Made by a program: the position numbers and the translations under genes. This document shows, in pieces, positions 52,384 through 60,656 of a stretch of DNA of 64,000 bases; within the stretch, counting starts at the first letter, position 1; each line of letters starts with the position of its first letter. The stretch covers positions 62,001 to 126,000 of the forward strand of contig DFKE01000017.1 of the NCBI GenBank assembly GCA_002373505.1, given 5' to 3'. Source of the DNA: Bacteroidales bacterium UBA3653 (lineage in GTDB: Bacteria > Bacteroidota > Bacteroidia > Bacteroidales > Paludibacteraceae). The notes below the pieces were generated by a model. That model saw only the letters and a list, made by a program, of their open reading frames with translations. It was not told where the DNA came from and ran no database searches.

Positions 52384-52498
52384 GAAAACTTATCCTCGGG
52401 TTTGAGGAGTTCTGGTTCGCAAGGCGAACTCGCGCGGAGCACTTACTCCTTCGAATATCCACCGGATATTACTCGGTGCTCCTCAATCGCTTCTCGTA
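52384..52498 (+). repeat. Hairpin string at right edge of island
   Basis: CCTC-GGGTTT-GAGG (52394-52407), GTTCGC-AAG-GCGAAC (52415-52429) and AATATCC-ACC-GGATATT (52454-52470), the last enclosed by GAGCAC (52437-52442) / GTGCTC (52476-52481). The same 3-base-loop style as at 7204-7359. Confidence 0.55.
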
Positions 52499-52557
52499 GA
52501 TGAGTAATAAAAAGAAAATTTGTACACCATACACTCTACACCGTACACTAAAATTAA

Positions 52558-52580
52558 TACACTATACACCATACACCAAA
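52558..52580 (+). repeat. Direct repeat, left copy, flanking an IVP gene
   Basis: A 23-bp sequence beginning TACACTATACACC and ending ACACCAAA, identical to 52962-52984. Confidence 0.8.
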
Positions 52581-52595
52581 CATACGAAATCAGTC

Positions 52596-52961
52596 ATGAA
52601 CGAATACTCCTACCAAACATTGAATGTCTACAAAGACGCGAAGGCATTGGTCATAGATGTTTATCGGTTGCTAAAGTTGTATCCGGCAGAAGAACGCTAT
52701 GCTCTTTGTGACCAGATTCGGCGTGCGGCAATCTCGATAACATCCAACATCGCTGAAGGTATGAGTCGTTATTCCGATAAGGAGAAAGCACATTTCTTGG
52801 AGATTGCCTATGCATCCATGATGGAGGTAGATAGCCAACTGGATATATCAGTAGATTTGGAATACATCACCCAAGATCAATTTGCTAATATCCGAGAAAC
52901 AATTAACACCGTAGGTAAACAACTATCCGCTCTCCGCGCAAAATACATTACTAAAAATTAG
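52596..52961 (+). CDS. Four-helix-bundle protein (23S rRNA intervening-sequence/Avd-like) 1
   Basis: A 121-residue member of the four-helix-bundle family first described from intervening sequences in 23S rRNA genes and structurally like the Avd protein of diversity-generating retroelements. Typical segments: YQTLNVYKDAKALVIDVYRL (5-24), CDQIRRAAISITSNIAEGMS (about 43-62) and FLEIAYASMMEVDSQLD. Function of such orphan copies is unknown. The gene is bracketed by a perfect 23-bp direct repeat, like a cassette. ATG at 52596 avoids the upstream repeat DNA. Confidence 0.88.
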   Translation: MNEYSYQTLNVYKDAKALVIDVYRLLKLYPAEERYALCDQIRRAAISITSNIAEGMSRYSDKEKAHFLEIAYASMMEVDSQLDISVDLEYITQDQFANIRETINTVGKQLSALRAKYITKN

Positions 52962-52984
52962 TACACTATACACCATACACCAAA
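52962..52984 (+). repeat. Direct repeat, right copy, flanking an IVP gene
   Basis: Identical over 23 bp to 52558-52580; ends 12 bases before the fdtC start. Confidence 0.8.
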
Positions 52985-52996
52985 TACAATAAAGAT

Positions 52997-53461
52997 ATGA
53001 TCCATCCATTATCCGATTGTCAGGCGCAGGTGCCTGAAACGACAAACATATGGCAATTTTGCGTAGTGCTGCCGGGAGCAAAGATTGGCGAGAACTGCAA
53101 TATATGTTCTCATTGCTTCATCGAGAACGAGGCGGTCATTGGTAACAATGTTACTATCAAAAACGGTGTGCAGATTTGGGATGGTATCACGATCGAGGAT
53201 AACGTGCAGATTGGCGCGAATGTGTCGTTTACAAATGACAAATATCCTCGCGCTAAGAACGCAAAGTGGAAACTTGAACCCACGTTGGTCAAACGCGGAG
53301 CTAGCATTGGTGCTGGCAGTACTATCCTTTGCGGCGTAACCATTGGAGAGAACGCAATGATAGGCATTGGCTCTGTTGTTACTAAAGATGTTCCTGCCGG
53401 AGAAGTATGGGTAGGCAACCCTGCACATTTTTTGAAAAAAGTAGAAGAATATCATAAATAA
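52997..53461 (+). CDS. fdtC: dTDP-3-amino-3,6-dideoxyhexose N-acetyltransferase (FdtC-like)
   Basis: A 154-residue left-handed beta-helix enzyme. HPLSDCQAQVPETTNIWQFC and GENCNICSHCFIENEAVIGN are characteristic of the WbpD/FdtC/QdtC group, with VSFTNDKYPRAKN carrying the catalytic Asn-Asp region. It acetylates the 3-amino group to give dTDP-Fuc3NAc. It lies next to fdtB and 10 kb from fdtA, with the island in between. Confidence 0.88.
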   Translation: MIHPLSDCQAQVPETTNIWQFCVVLPGAKIGENCNICSHCFIENEAVIGNNVTIKNGVQIWDGITIEDNVQIGANVSFTNDKYPRAKNAKWKLEPTLVKRGASIGAGSTILCGVTIGENAMIGIGSVVTKDVPAGEVWVGNPAHFLKKVEEYHK

Positions 53462-53465
53462 ACAT

Positions 53466-54647
53466 ATGCAAGTTCCTTTTTTGAGTTTACAAGATGTCAC
53501 GGCTATGCACGGGGATGAAATCCGTGAGGCGGCAAAGCGAGTGATTGATAGCGGATGGTATCTGCAAGGCAAAGAGAATGAACTTTTTGAACAGCACTAT
53601 GCCGACTATATCGGTACTAAATATTGTATCGGTTGTGCTAACGGTCTGGATGCCTTGATTTGGATTTTCCGTGCTTATATAGAGTTAGGCGTGATGCAGC
53701 CCGGTGACGAAGTTATCGTGCCGGCTAATACCTATATCGCAACCATTTTGGCAATCACGGAGAATGGTCTCAAGCCTGTGCTCATTGAGCCTAAGCGAGA
53801 GACATTGGAGATAGATGACAACCTCATCGAAGCCGCAATTACGGAGCGGACGAAGGCCATTTGTATCGTGCATCTGTACGGTCGCAATGCGTGTACCCGA
53901 AAAATCCTCGATATCTGTGAGCGTCATGGGCTGAAGCTTGTCGAAGACAACGCGCAAGCTCATGGTTGCCGCTTTAACGGCAAGCGAACAGGTTCGCTAG
54001 GCTCCGCTGCCGGTCACTCTTTCTATCCGGGTAAGAACTTGGGGGCTTTGGGTGACGGAGGCGCGGTGACAACCAATGATCCGGAGTTGGCTGCGGCTAT
54101 TCGTGCGTTGGCGAATTATGGAAGCCAGAAGAAATACGTGTTCAAATACACGGGACGTAATAGTCGTTTGGATGAGATTCAGGCAGCGATATTGGATGTC
54201 AAACTCAAATACTTAGACGAAGATATTGCTAAACGTCAAGCCGTGGCAGTGTATTACTATGACCATATCTCTAATCCGCTGATCGAACTCCCAACTCGCC
54301 TGCCGGATGAGAATAATGTATATCATTTATTCCCAATATTGGCCTCACCCAAGCCCTCCCCTGAAGGGAAGGGTGTAAGTACTCGTGATCGACTTCACGA
54401 TTACTTAGAATCGTGTGGCATTGGAACAGTGATTCATTATCCCATTGCTCCACATAAACAGGAGTGCTATCAACACGCCGCATGGAACCATTATAACACC
54501 TCTTCCCCGCTTCAGGGGGAAGTCGGAAAGGGGCTTCCAATCACCGAGTTCCTAGCTGACGCCGAACTCTCTCTCCCAATTAGCCCCTGCATGAATAAGG
54601 AACAAGTGGAATATGTGGTTGAAAAAATTAATGCCTTCAAACGATAA
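53466..54647 (+). CDS. fdtB: dTDP-3-keto-6-deoxyhexose aminotransferase (FdtB) with two repeat insertions
   Basis: A 393-residue DegT-family aminotransferase: VPANTYIATILAI, VHLYGR, EDNAQAHG and the PLP lysine in HSFYPGKNLGALGDGGA (about 180-196). It makes the 3-amino sugar between FdtA and FdtC. Two segments stand out: SPKPSPEGKGVS (about 293-304) and TSSPLQGEVGKGLP (about 345-358). Both are encoded by palindromic repeats (54341-54380, 54497-54540) that are well known as intergenic elements in Bacteroidota and look like in-frame insertions in surface loops. The frame is preserved, so the enzyme may still work. Confidence 0.87.
   Translation: MQVPFLSLQDVTAMHGDEIREAAKRVIDSGWYLQGKENELFEQHYADYIGTKYCIGCANGLDALIWIFRAYIELGVMQPGDEVIVPANTYIATILAITENGLKPVLIEPKRETLEIDDNLIEAAITERTKAICIVHLYGRNACTRKILDICERHGLKLVEDNAQAHGCRFNGKRTGSLGSAAGHSFYPGKNLGALGDGGAVTTNDPELAAAIRALANYGSQKKYVFKYTGRNSRLDEIQAAILDVKLKYLDEDIAKRQAVAVYYYDHISNPLIELPTRLPDENNVYHLFPILASPKPSPEGKGVSTRDRLHDYLESCGIGTVIHYPIAPHKQECYQHAAWNHYNTSSPLQGEVGKGLPITEFLADAELSLPISPCMNKEQVEYVVEKINAFKR
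54341..54380 (+). repeat. Palindromic repeat inserted in fdtB (copy 1)
   Basis: CCCTCCCC-TGAA-GGGAAGGG core; encodes KPSPEGKG in frame. Confidence 0.65.
54497..54540 (+). repeat. Palindromic repeat inserted in fdtB (copy 2)
   Basis: CTTCCCC-GCTTCA-GGGGGAAG core; encodes SPLQGEVGKG in frame, a peptide typical of this repeat family. Confidence 0.7.
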
Positions 54648-54654
54648 TGCGCTT

Positions 54655-56382
54655 ATGAGAGATATAATACAAATAAGCGAAAAGAAAGTAAATTGGATTT
54701 TATTTGTTGTTTTCGCATTGGTGATATTTGTTGAATGCTGTTTAGCGCATTACTTTTCTCAACATTCAATTCTAATATCCTCTATATGGAAGCAACCATT
54801 GTATTTTTGGGCCTTTTATCTTCCTAAAATTGCCATTGCTGCAATGTTGGGAAGTTTAGTTTTTCTCTTGAAAAATAAATGGTGGTTGATTTTAGTGTCC
54901 TTGTTAATTAATGTGTGGATATGGGCAAATATGCTGTATTTTCGCGTGTATGGGGGATTCATTGACGGCTATGTCATGATGATGGCAGACAATCTAAAAG
55001 GTTTTGAGTCGAGTATAGCAGCATTAATCGAAGTGAAAGATTTTGTGTTCTTTTTTATGACTTTACTTTTGGCTATTCTAATCTATTTGCTGCGTAAGTG
55101 GAGTAAGCGAGAGATGAAAACAGGTCTAATCGTATTTGCTATTTCATGTGTACTTTGGGCCTGTGCATCCAACTTGAATTTCCATAAGTATGAGTTGTTT
55201 ACAGGTCATTCAAATATCCGCAAAATAGCACCAATATCTGTTTTCTATAATCCACTAAGTTATAATACAAGAACAATTATAGCAGGGACAGCTCCGGTGT
55301 ATGATTATTCAATTTTGCATATGTTTCTATTTGCAATTGACGATATTGTAGAGCATACGTTATTGTCTTTAAACAAGCCTGATATTACGAAAGAAGACCT
55401 ATTCTTAATACAATCTAGGCAAGGAAGTCAACGATATATAGAAAAAAATAGCGACAAGCTGATACTGATATTGTTTGAGAGTTTAGAGGATTGGGTTGTC
55501 CAACCAGAATTTATGCCCAATACGTATGAACTCATTCGCACTAATCATTCTTTACATGCCCATAAATTATCAAAACAAACATTAGCAGGTGGTTCGGCAG
55601 ATGGACAAATGCTTGTAAATACAGGATTACTGCCAATAAATAGGGGAGCTGTATGTTTTGAATATCCTTTCAATTCTTTTCCTAACTTACCTAAGAAACA
55701 TTCTGCGACATTACTTCCTCATCCGATAGATGTATGGAACCAGAAGTGCATGTCGCCTGCATATGGCTATGACACTACTATTGTTGTTAAAAAGGAAAGT
55801 GAAGCCTTCAATAATTCCGTTGAAGTTTTGAAGAGCGGATATGATATGTTGCAGATAATTACGATTGCTTCTCATGAACCATTTAATACCGCGGCAGAAT
55901 CAAATTTATCTTTGCCTTCCGATATGCCCGAGATGATGGCTGCTTATATTAAATGTGTAAATGTGACGGATAGTTATATTGGCATAATGATCGATGCATT
56001 AAAACAATCTCAATTATTTGATAGCACAACGATTGTAATTACCGGTGACCATACAATATTTCATAAAGAGCGTCGCGATGTGTTTTACTCTTATTGCCAG
56101 TTACATGGTTTGAAATACGGAGTTGAAAATGCTTATTGTCCCTTAATTGTATATTCGGCTGCATATGAAGGACGGCTACAATGTGATGTGGAGGCCTATC
56201 AAATGGATGTGTATCCAACAATTTTGAGAGCATTAGGATATGATGATTATTACTGGAAGGGCTTTGGCGTCAATCTCGCAGATAGCGCTGAATATAATCA
56301 CCGTGCTATTAATGAGAAGGATGCATACCGCTTATCCAATCTCATGATTAGGAATGATTATTTCAAAGACTCAATACACTAA
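54655..56382 (+). CDS. LTA-synthase-like / phosphoglycerol or phosphoethanolamine transferase
   Basis: A 575-residue inner-membrane enzyme of the alkaline-phosphatase superfamily. Five N-terminal helices (about 12-200) precede a periplasmic sulfatase-fold domain: LILILFESLEDW (about 275) with the metal-binding Glu, a candidate nucleophile in the AGGSADGQM segment, where Thr is usual in LTA synthases, and VITGDHT (about 480) with metal-binding Asp/His. It probably transfers a phospho-alcohol to the glycan. ATG at 54655 is preferred as it begins eight bases after the fdtB stop. Confidence 0.75.
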   Translation: MRDIIQISEKKVNWILFVVFALVIFVECCLAHYFSQHSILISSIWKQPLYFWAFYLPKIAIAAMLGSLVFLLKNKWWLILVSLLINVWIWANMLYFRVYGGFIDGYVMMMADNLKGFESSIAALIEVKDFVFFFMTLLLAILIYLLRKWSKREMKTGLIVFAISCVLWACASNLNFHKYELFTGHSNIRKIAPISVFYNPLSYNTRTIIAGTAPVYDYSILHMFLFAIDDIVEHTLLSLNKPDITKEDLFLIQSRQGSQRYIEKNSDKLILILFESLEDWVVQPEFMPNTYELIRTNHSLHAHKLSKQTLAGGSADGQMLVNTGLLPINRGAVCFEYPFNSFPNLPKKHSATLLPHPIDVWNQKCMSPAYGYDTTIVVKKESEAFNNSVEVLKSGYDMLQIITIASHEPFNTAAESNLSLPSDMPEMMAAYIKCVNVTDSYIGIMIDALKQSQLFDSTTIVITGDHTIFHKERRDVFYSYCQLHGLKYGVENAYCPLIVYSAAYEGRLQCDVEAYQMDVYPTILRALGYDDYYWKGFGVNLADSAEYNHRAINEKDAYRLSNLMIRNDYFKDSIH

Positions 56383-57434
56383 TGCTGAAACTCTCCTTCA
56401 TAGTACCGGTATATAACGTAGCTCCGTATCTACGGAAGTGCGTGAATTCGCTCCTTGCGCAAGATTATGAGGATTACGAGATCATCCTCGTCGATGACGG
56501 ATCTACGGATAACTCACCACAAATTTGTGATGAGTATGCAGAAAAAGGGCCTTCCATTCATGTGATTCACCAAGCGAATGCGGGCCTTTCAGCCGCTCGG
56601 AATGCGGGACTAAAAGCCGCAAAGGGAGAATACGTGTGCTTCGTAGATAGCGACGATTATTGGGAGCCGAATGTGTTAGGCGGACTGATGGAGCAAGTGC
56701 AACGGGAAAATCTCGATGTACTGCGGTTCGATTACCAGAATGTGAGAGTTGTAGATGCTGGGCATTTAGATGCGGAGCATATAGACGCAATGCGTTTAGA
56801 ATATGAGGTGTTTGAACCGAATAAGACACCGCGTTATATTGATCGCAGAAATGAGATAGTTGATGGAGAGACGTATCTCAATACGAGGATGGGGTATGCG
56901 TGCTATGCGGTGATGTTCATTCTTCGCCGTGACATAATTTTAAATTTGAAATCAGGAATCAGAAATCATAAATCCGAAATAGATGACTGCCTTTTCACTG
57001 AAGGAATCCATTTCGAAGATGTGGACTGGTTGCCAAGAATGATGCTGAAAGCGAGGCGAGTGAATAGTACACAGACGATTGTATATAATTATTTTGTTCG
57101 GCTAGGGAGTATCACCCAAACGCAAGGAAACAAAGAAAAGATCCGAAAAAATATAGAAGATAGGTTGTTGATAATAGATAAATATCGGCAATATATCGAA
57201 CAACACCCAACTTGCGTTTGGCTTAAAAATATGCAGAGCAACATGGTTGCCGGTGTGTTGACAACGATTGCGCAATCGTTCTATCCGGAAAGGAAAGAAT
57301 ATATCTCACGCCTCAAGAGGCTAAATGTGTTTCCATTAAGCATTGCTGATCAAGGAAGAACATATAAATGCAGAGCAAGGCTGATTAATATCTTTGGAGC
57401 CGGAATTTATAGTTTAATAATGCATTGGAGATGA
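56382..57434 (+). CDS. Family 2 glycosyltransferase
   Basis: A 350-residue GT2 of classical form: LSFIVPVYNVAPYLRKCVNS, ILVDDGSTDNSPQICDEY (about 35-52), NAGLSAARNAGLKAAKGEY and FVDSDDYWEP (about 87-96) as metal site. Residues 186-198 (LNLKSGIRNHKSE) come from AAATC-word low-complexity DNA (56938-56983), an apparent insertion. Stop codon of the previous gene overlaps the ATG. Confidence 0.9.
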   Translation: MLKLSFIVPVYNVAPYLRKCVNSLLAQDYEDYEIILVDDGSTDNSPQICDEYAEKGPSIHVIHQANAGLSAARNAGLKAAKGEYVCFVDSDDYWEPNVLGGLMEQVQRENLDVLRFDYQNVRVVDAGHLDAEHIDAMRLEYEVFEPNKTPRYIDRRNEIVDGETYLNTRMGYACYAVMFILRRDIILNLKSGIRNHKSEIDDCLFTEGIHFEDVDWLPRMMLKARRVNSTQTIVYNYFVRLGSITQTQGNKEKIRKNIEDRLLIIDKYRQYIEQHPTCVWLKNMQSNMVAGVLTTIAQSFYPERKEYISRLKRLNVFPLSIADQGRTYKCRARLINIFGAGIYSLIMHWR

Positions 57435-58576
57435 AGAAAGTAGCATATATGTTCGGCGGCATGAATCGCGGAGGGGCGGAAACGATTATGCTGGATGTGT
57501 TCCGAAATTGGCGGAATGCGCCTTTCGAGTTTATCGGGATTCATCGTAAGGATGGTACTATGCGCGAAGCGTTTTATGCAGCAGGTCCTAAATTATATCA
57601 ATTGGCTCCCAAACGATTTGGGTATGTACGCTATTTGCTGCAGTTACGCCGCCTCATTAAATCGGAAGACGTAACTGCTATCCATGCCCAGCATTGGCTG
57701 GATACTATCTATGCATGGCTGGCGACTATCGGAATGGATGTGCAGTTGGTGACCACTCTTCATGGTTTCTATCCGATGAGAGGAATTAATGGTTTCCTAT
57801 GCCGGATGAGTATTCGTATGGCGGATGATGTGTGCTTTGTAAGCCGATACGAACAAGAGTGGTATCAACACAGGATGCAGATAGCAGATGCGAAATGCCA
57901 TGTGATATATAATGGTGTTGATTTTAGCAAAATTGACTCGGCCAAGCCTAGTTTGGAATTTGCAAAGCAACCTCAAAGAAATTTCCAAGGAAAAATCGAA
58001 TCTGTACCACAGAGGAGAATACGGCTGGCAATGGTTGGCAATTTTGTGAGCGTCCGCTCACAAAATATCATTGCTAAGAGTATTCAAGTCCTTAGGGAGC
58101 GTGGAATCTCTAATTTCGAATTCTATTTCATAGGAAAACGTAGTGATGCAGAACCCCAGTTATTTGATGAATGCGAGCAGATATGTAGGCTTAATAAAAT
58201 GACGCATGTGCATTTCCTTGGCGCAAGAAGCGACGTTCCTGCTTTATTAAAAGCAATGGATGGTTTTGTATATAGTACAGACCATGATACATTCGGTATC
58301 GCTGTCGTGGAAGCAATGTATGCGGGATTGCCTATTGTAGTAAATGATTGGTCGGTAATGAAAGAGGTGTGTGGTGAAAGTATAAATAAAGCAGTGACTT
58401 ATTTTAAAACGAAGGATGTAGAGGATTGTGCATCTGTAATAGAGAAGTTGTTGAAATGTATCTCAGAATCCACAGCAGAATTTAAGAAACGCAGTGCAAA
58501 TAATGCCCAATGGGTGCGGGAACGTTATTCAATAGAGGCCTATGTAGAAAGGTTACATCATATTTATTGTGAATAA
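57431..58576 (+). CDS. Family 4 glycosyltransferase
   Basis: A 381-residue GT-B enzyme: VAYMFGGMNRGGAETIMLDVF (4-24), VTTLHGFYP, HVIYNGVDFSKID (about 160-172) and the donor-binding DTFGIAVVEAMYAGLPIVVND (about 282-302), the E(x)7E motif of GT4. The ATG at 57431 overlaps the preceding stop. A retaining glycosyltransferase for repeat-unit assembly; sugar unknown. Confidence 0.9.
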   Translation: MKKVAYMFGGMNRGGAETIMLDVFRNWRNAPFEFIGIHRKDGTMREAFYAAGPKLYQLAPKRFGYVRYLLQLRRLIKSEDVTAIHAQHWLDTIYAWLATIGMDVQLVTTLHGFYPMRGINGFLCRMSIRMADDVCFVSRYEQEWYQHRMQIADAKCHVIYNGVDFSKIDSAKPSLEFAKQPQRNFQGKIESVPQRRIRLAMVGNFVSVRSQNIIAKSIQVLRERGISNFEFYFIGKRSDAEPQLFDECEQICRLNKMTHVHFLGARSDVPALLKAMDGFVYSTDHDTFGIAVVEAMYAGLPIVVNDWSVMKEVCGESINKAVTYFKTKDVEDCASVIEKLLKCISESTAEFKKRSANNAQWVRERYSIEAYVERLHHIYCE

Positions 58577-58586
58577 GTAAAAAAAT

Positions 58587-59702
58587 ATGAAAATAGTAAT
58601 AACAGGTGATTATTGTCCATGGGAGCGCGTTGCGCAGGAATTCGCAAATGGCGATTATAGTGCGATAGCTGCTCTGAAACCTATTTTTGCACAAGCTGAT
58701 TACTCCATTGTTAATTTGGAGTGCCCGATTCTGCGAGGTGAAGAAATGCCTATCGAGAAAAGCGGACCACATATGCATGCGGATGTTCATGCATTGGAGG
58801 CATTTAAGCAAATAGGAACTTCATGTGTAACGCTGGCTAATAACCATTTTCGCGATTATGGTGATGAGGGAGTGCTGAATACTTTGTCGGAATTATCTGC
58901 ACACGGTATAGATTATGTTGGGGGAGGAAAAAATCTTACTGACGCTTCGACTGTGCGATACAAGCAGATAGGGGGAGAAACATTGGCTATTATCAACTGT
59001 TGCGAGCATGAGTCGTCTATTGCTGAAGAAAAAAAATGCGGAAGCAACCCTCTAAATCCCATTCAGCAGTATTACGCAATACGAGAAGCCAAGCAGAACG
59101 CGGACTATGTGTTGGTTATTGTTCATGGAGGAATAGAGCATTATCAATTGCCTACACCGAGAATGCAAGAGACATATCGTTTTTTCATCGATGCAGGAGC
59201 GGATGCAGTTGTTAACCATCATCAGCATTGTTATTCAGGACACGAATCTTATAATGGGAAACCAATCTTCTATGGCCTTGGCAATCTATGTTTTGATAGA
59301 TCCAAATGTAATAGCCCATGGAACGAAGGGGTTATTCTGGACTTAACGCTTACCAAGGAGGAAATAAACTATCAGTTGATACCCTATCATCAATGTGATG
59401 CCGAACCAAAAGTAGTATTGTATTCCGAAAAAGAAAAGCAATCGTTTGAAAAATGTATAAAGGAACTGAATGCAACCATTGCTAATCAAGACAAGCTAAA
59501 AGAAGCATATGACGAGTTGAAGCGAAGAACACGTATGAAATATCGCGCATATATAGAACCCTATAAATCGCGCCTTATGCGCTTTCTCTTCCGCAAACAT
59601 ATGCTCCCGTCTTTCATAAGACGCAAATATACACTAATTAACAATATTATTCAATGTGAATCTCACAGAGAAAGACTATTAGATGCATTAACTCATAGGT
59701 AA
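58587..59702 (+). CDS. CapA-family metallophosphatase-like protein
   Basis: A 371-residue CapA/PgsA-like protein. ITGDYCPWE (4-12), SIVNLECPILRGEE (about 40-53), TLANNHFRDYGDEGVLNT (about 82-99), VHGGIEHYQLPTP and NHHQHCYSGHE are the family motifs with His and Asp metal ligands. CapA proteins are linked to poly-gamma-glutamate or capsule synthesis; in Bacteroidetes glycan loci the role is not settled. No signal peptide is seen, so the protein may be cytoplasmic. Confidence 0.85.
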   Translation: MKIVITGDYCPWERVAQEFANGDYSAIAALKPIFAQADYSIVNLECPILRGEEMPIEKSGPHMHADVHALEAFKQIGTSCVTLANNHFRDYGDEGVLNTLSELSAHGIDYVGGGKNLTDASTVRYKQIGGETLAIINCCEHESSIAEEKKCGSNPLNPIQQYYAIREAKQNADYVLVIVHGGIEHYQLPTPRMQETYRFFIDAGADAVVNHHQHCYSGHESYNGKPIFYGLGNLCFDRSKCNSPWNEGVILDLTLTKEEINYQLIPYHQCDAEPKVVLYSEKEKQSFEKCIKELNATIANQDKLKEAYDELKRRTRMKYRAYIEPYKSRLMRFLFRKHMLPSFIRRKYTLINNIIQCESHRERLLDALTHR

Positions 59703-59703
59703 A

Positions 59704-60630
59704 ATGAAACGACCTTTTTATAATGCGATTCATTCGCTAATTCATGATCCAAAGCATTTTGCGGCTGCTATTCTCTATAGAATAGGCGGTTGTTTACCGG
59801 ATGAAACCTACTTGAAATGGATTTATTATCTTGAGACAGGAAAGCGATTGAATTTAGAAAAACCGCAGAGATATAATGAAAAACTGCAGTGGATAAAACT
59901 GTATGATCATAATCCGCTATATACCATTCTTGCAGATAAATATAAGGTAAAGCAAGTAGTTAGCGAGAAGATTGGCGCAGAGCACGTGGCAAAATGCTAT
60001 GGTGTGTGGGATAAGGCGGAAGATATAGAGTGGGAGAAACTTCCAAATCAGTTTGTACTAAAGACAACACATGACGGAGGAAATAATGGTGTGTTTATTG
60101 TGCGTGATAAATCACAAATCAATAAATCACAAATGATACGCAGAATCAATGCGTCGCTTCACCGCAACACGTATAGACTAGGCAGAGAATGGCCTTATAA
60201 AAATATCCCCAAGCGGGTGTTTGCAGAGGAATATCTGGAAGATGAATCGGGAGAATTGCGAGATTATAAGTTCTTCTGCTTTAATGGCGAAGTGAAGTAT
60301 CTCTTTATTGCGACAGAACGGCAGTCAGGTGGAGAAGTGAAGTTTAATTACTTTGATGCAGATTTTAATGATTTGGGTATTGTACAGCATCACCCAATGT
60401 CGGATAAACTTATTGCTAAACCGAATTGCTTTGAGCAAATGAAGGCATTGGCAACAACTTTGTCAAAAGGAATTCCCGCTGTGCGAGTTGATTTATATGA
60501 AGTAAATGGCAAAATATATTTTGGAGAGTATACCTTCTTCCATCATGGAGGCATGGTGCCATTCCATCCGGATAAGTGGGACTATATTTTTGGTGATAAT
60601 ATTCAATTACCAGCCAAAGATAATTTGTGA
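59704..60630 (+). CDS. TupA-like ATP-grasp protein
   Basis: A 308-residue ATP-grasp protein similar to TupA, which joins an amino acid to a glucuronic-acid polymer in teichuronopeptide. Motifs: NLEKPQRYNEKLQWIKLYD (about 50-68), FVLKTTHDGGNNGV and ELRDYKFFCFNGEVKYLF, with VDLYEVNGKIYFGE near the end as the metal-binding strand. KSQINKSQM (about 137-145) derives from repeated AAATCAC words. It may add an amino acid or acyl group to the glycan, or act as a glycosyltransferase; this is not settled for the family. Confidence 0.8.
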   Translation: MKRPFYNAIHSLIHDPKHFAAAILYRIGGCLPDETYLKWIYYLETGKRLNLEKPQRYNEKLQWIKLYDHNPLYTILADKYKVKQVVSEKIGAEHVAKCYGVWDKAEDIEWEKLPNQFVLKTTHDGGNNGVFIVRDKSQINKSQMIRRINASLHRNTYRLGREWPYKNIPKRVFAEEYLEDESGELRDYKFFCFNGEVKYLFIATERQSGGEVKFNYFDADFNDLGIVQHHPMSDKLIAKPNCFEQMKALATTLSKGIPAVRVDLYEVNGKIYFGEYTFFHHGGMVPFHPDKWDYIFGDNIQLPAKDNL

Positions 60631-60656
60631 TTTGTAATTTGTAAATTTATTCAGAT

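Noticed and set aside
42774..52996. Insertion sequence or integrase carrying the island
   Set aside because: No transposase, integrase or tRNA attachment site was seen within or at the edges, so the island is called only from context and repeats.
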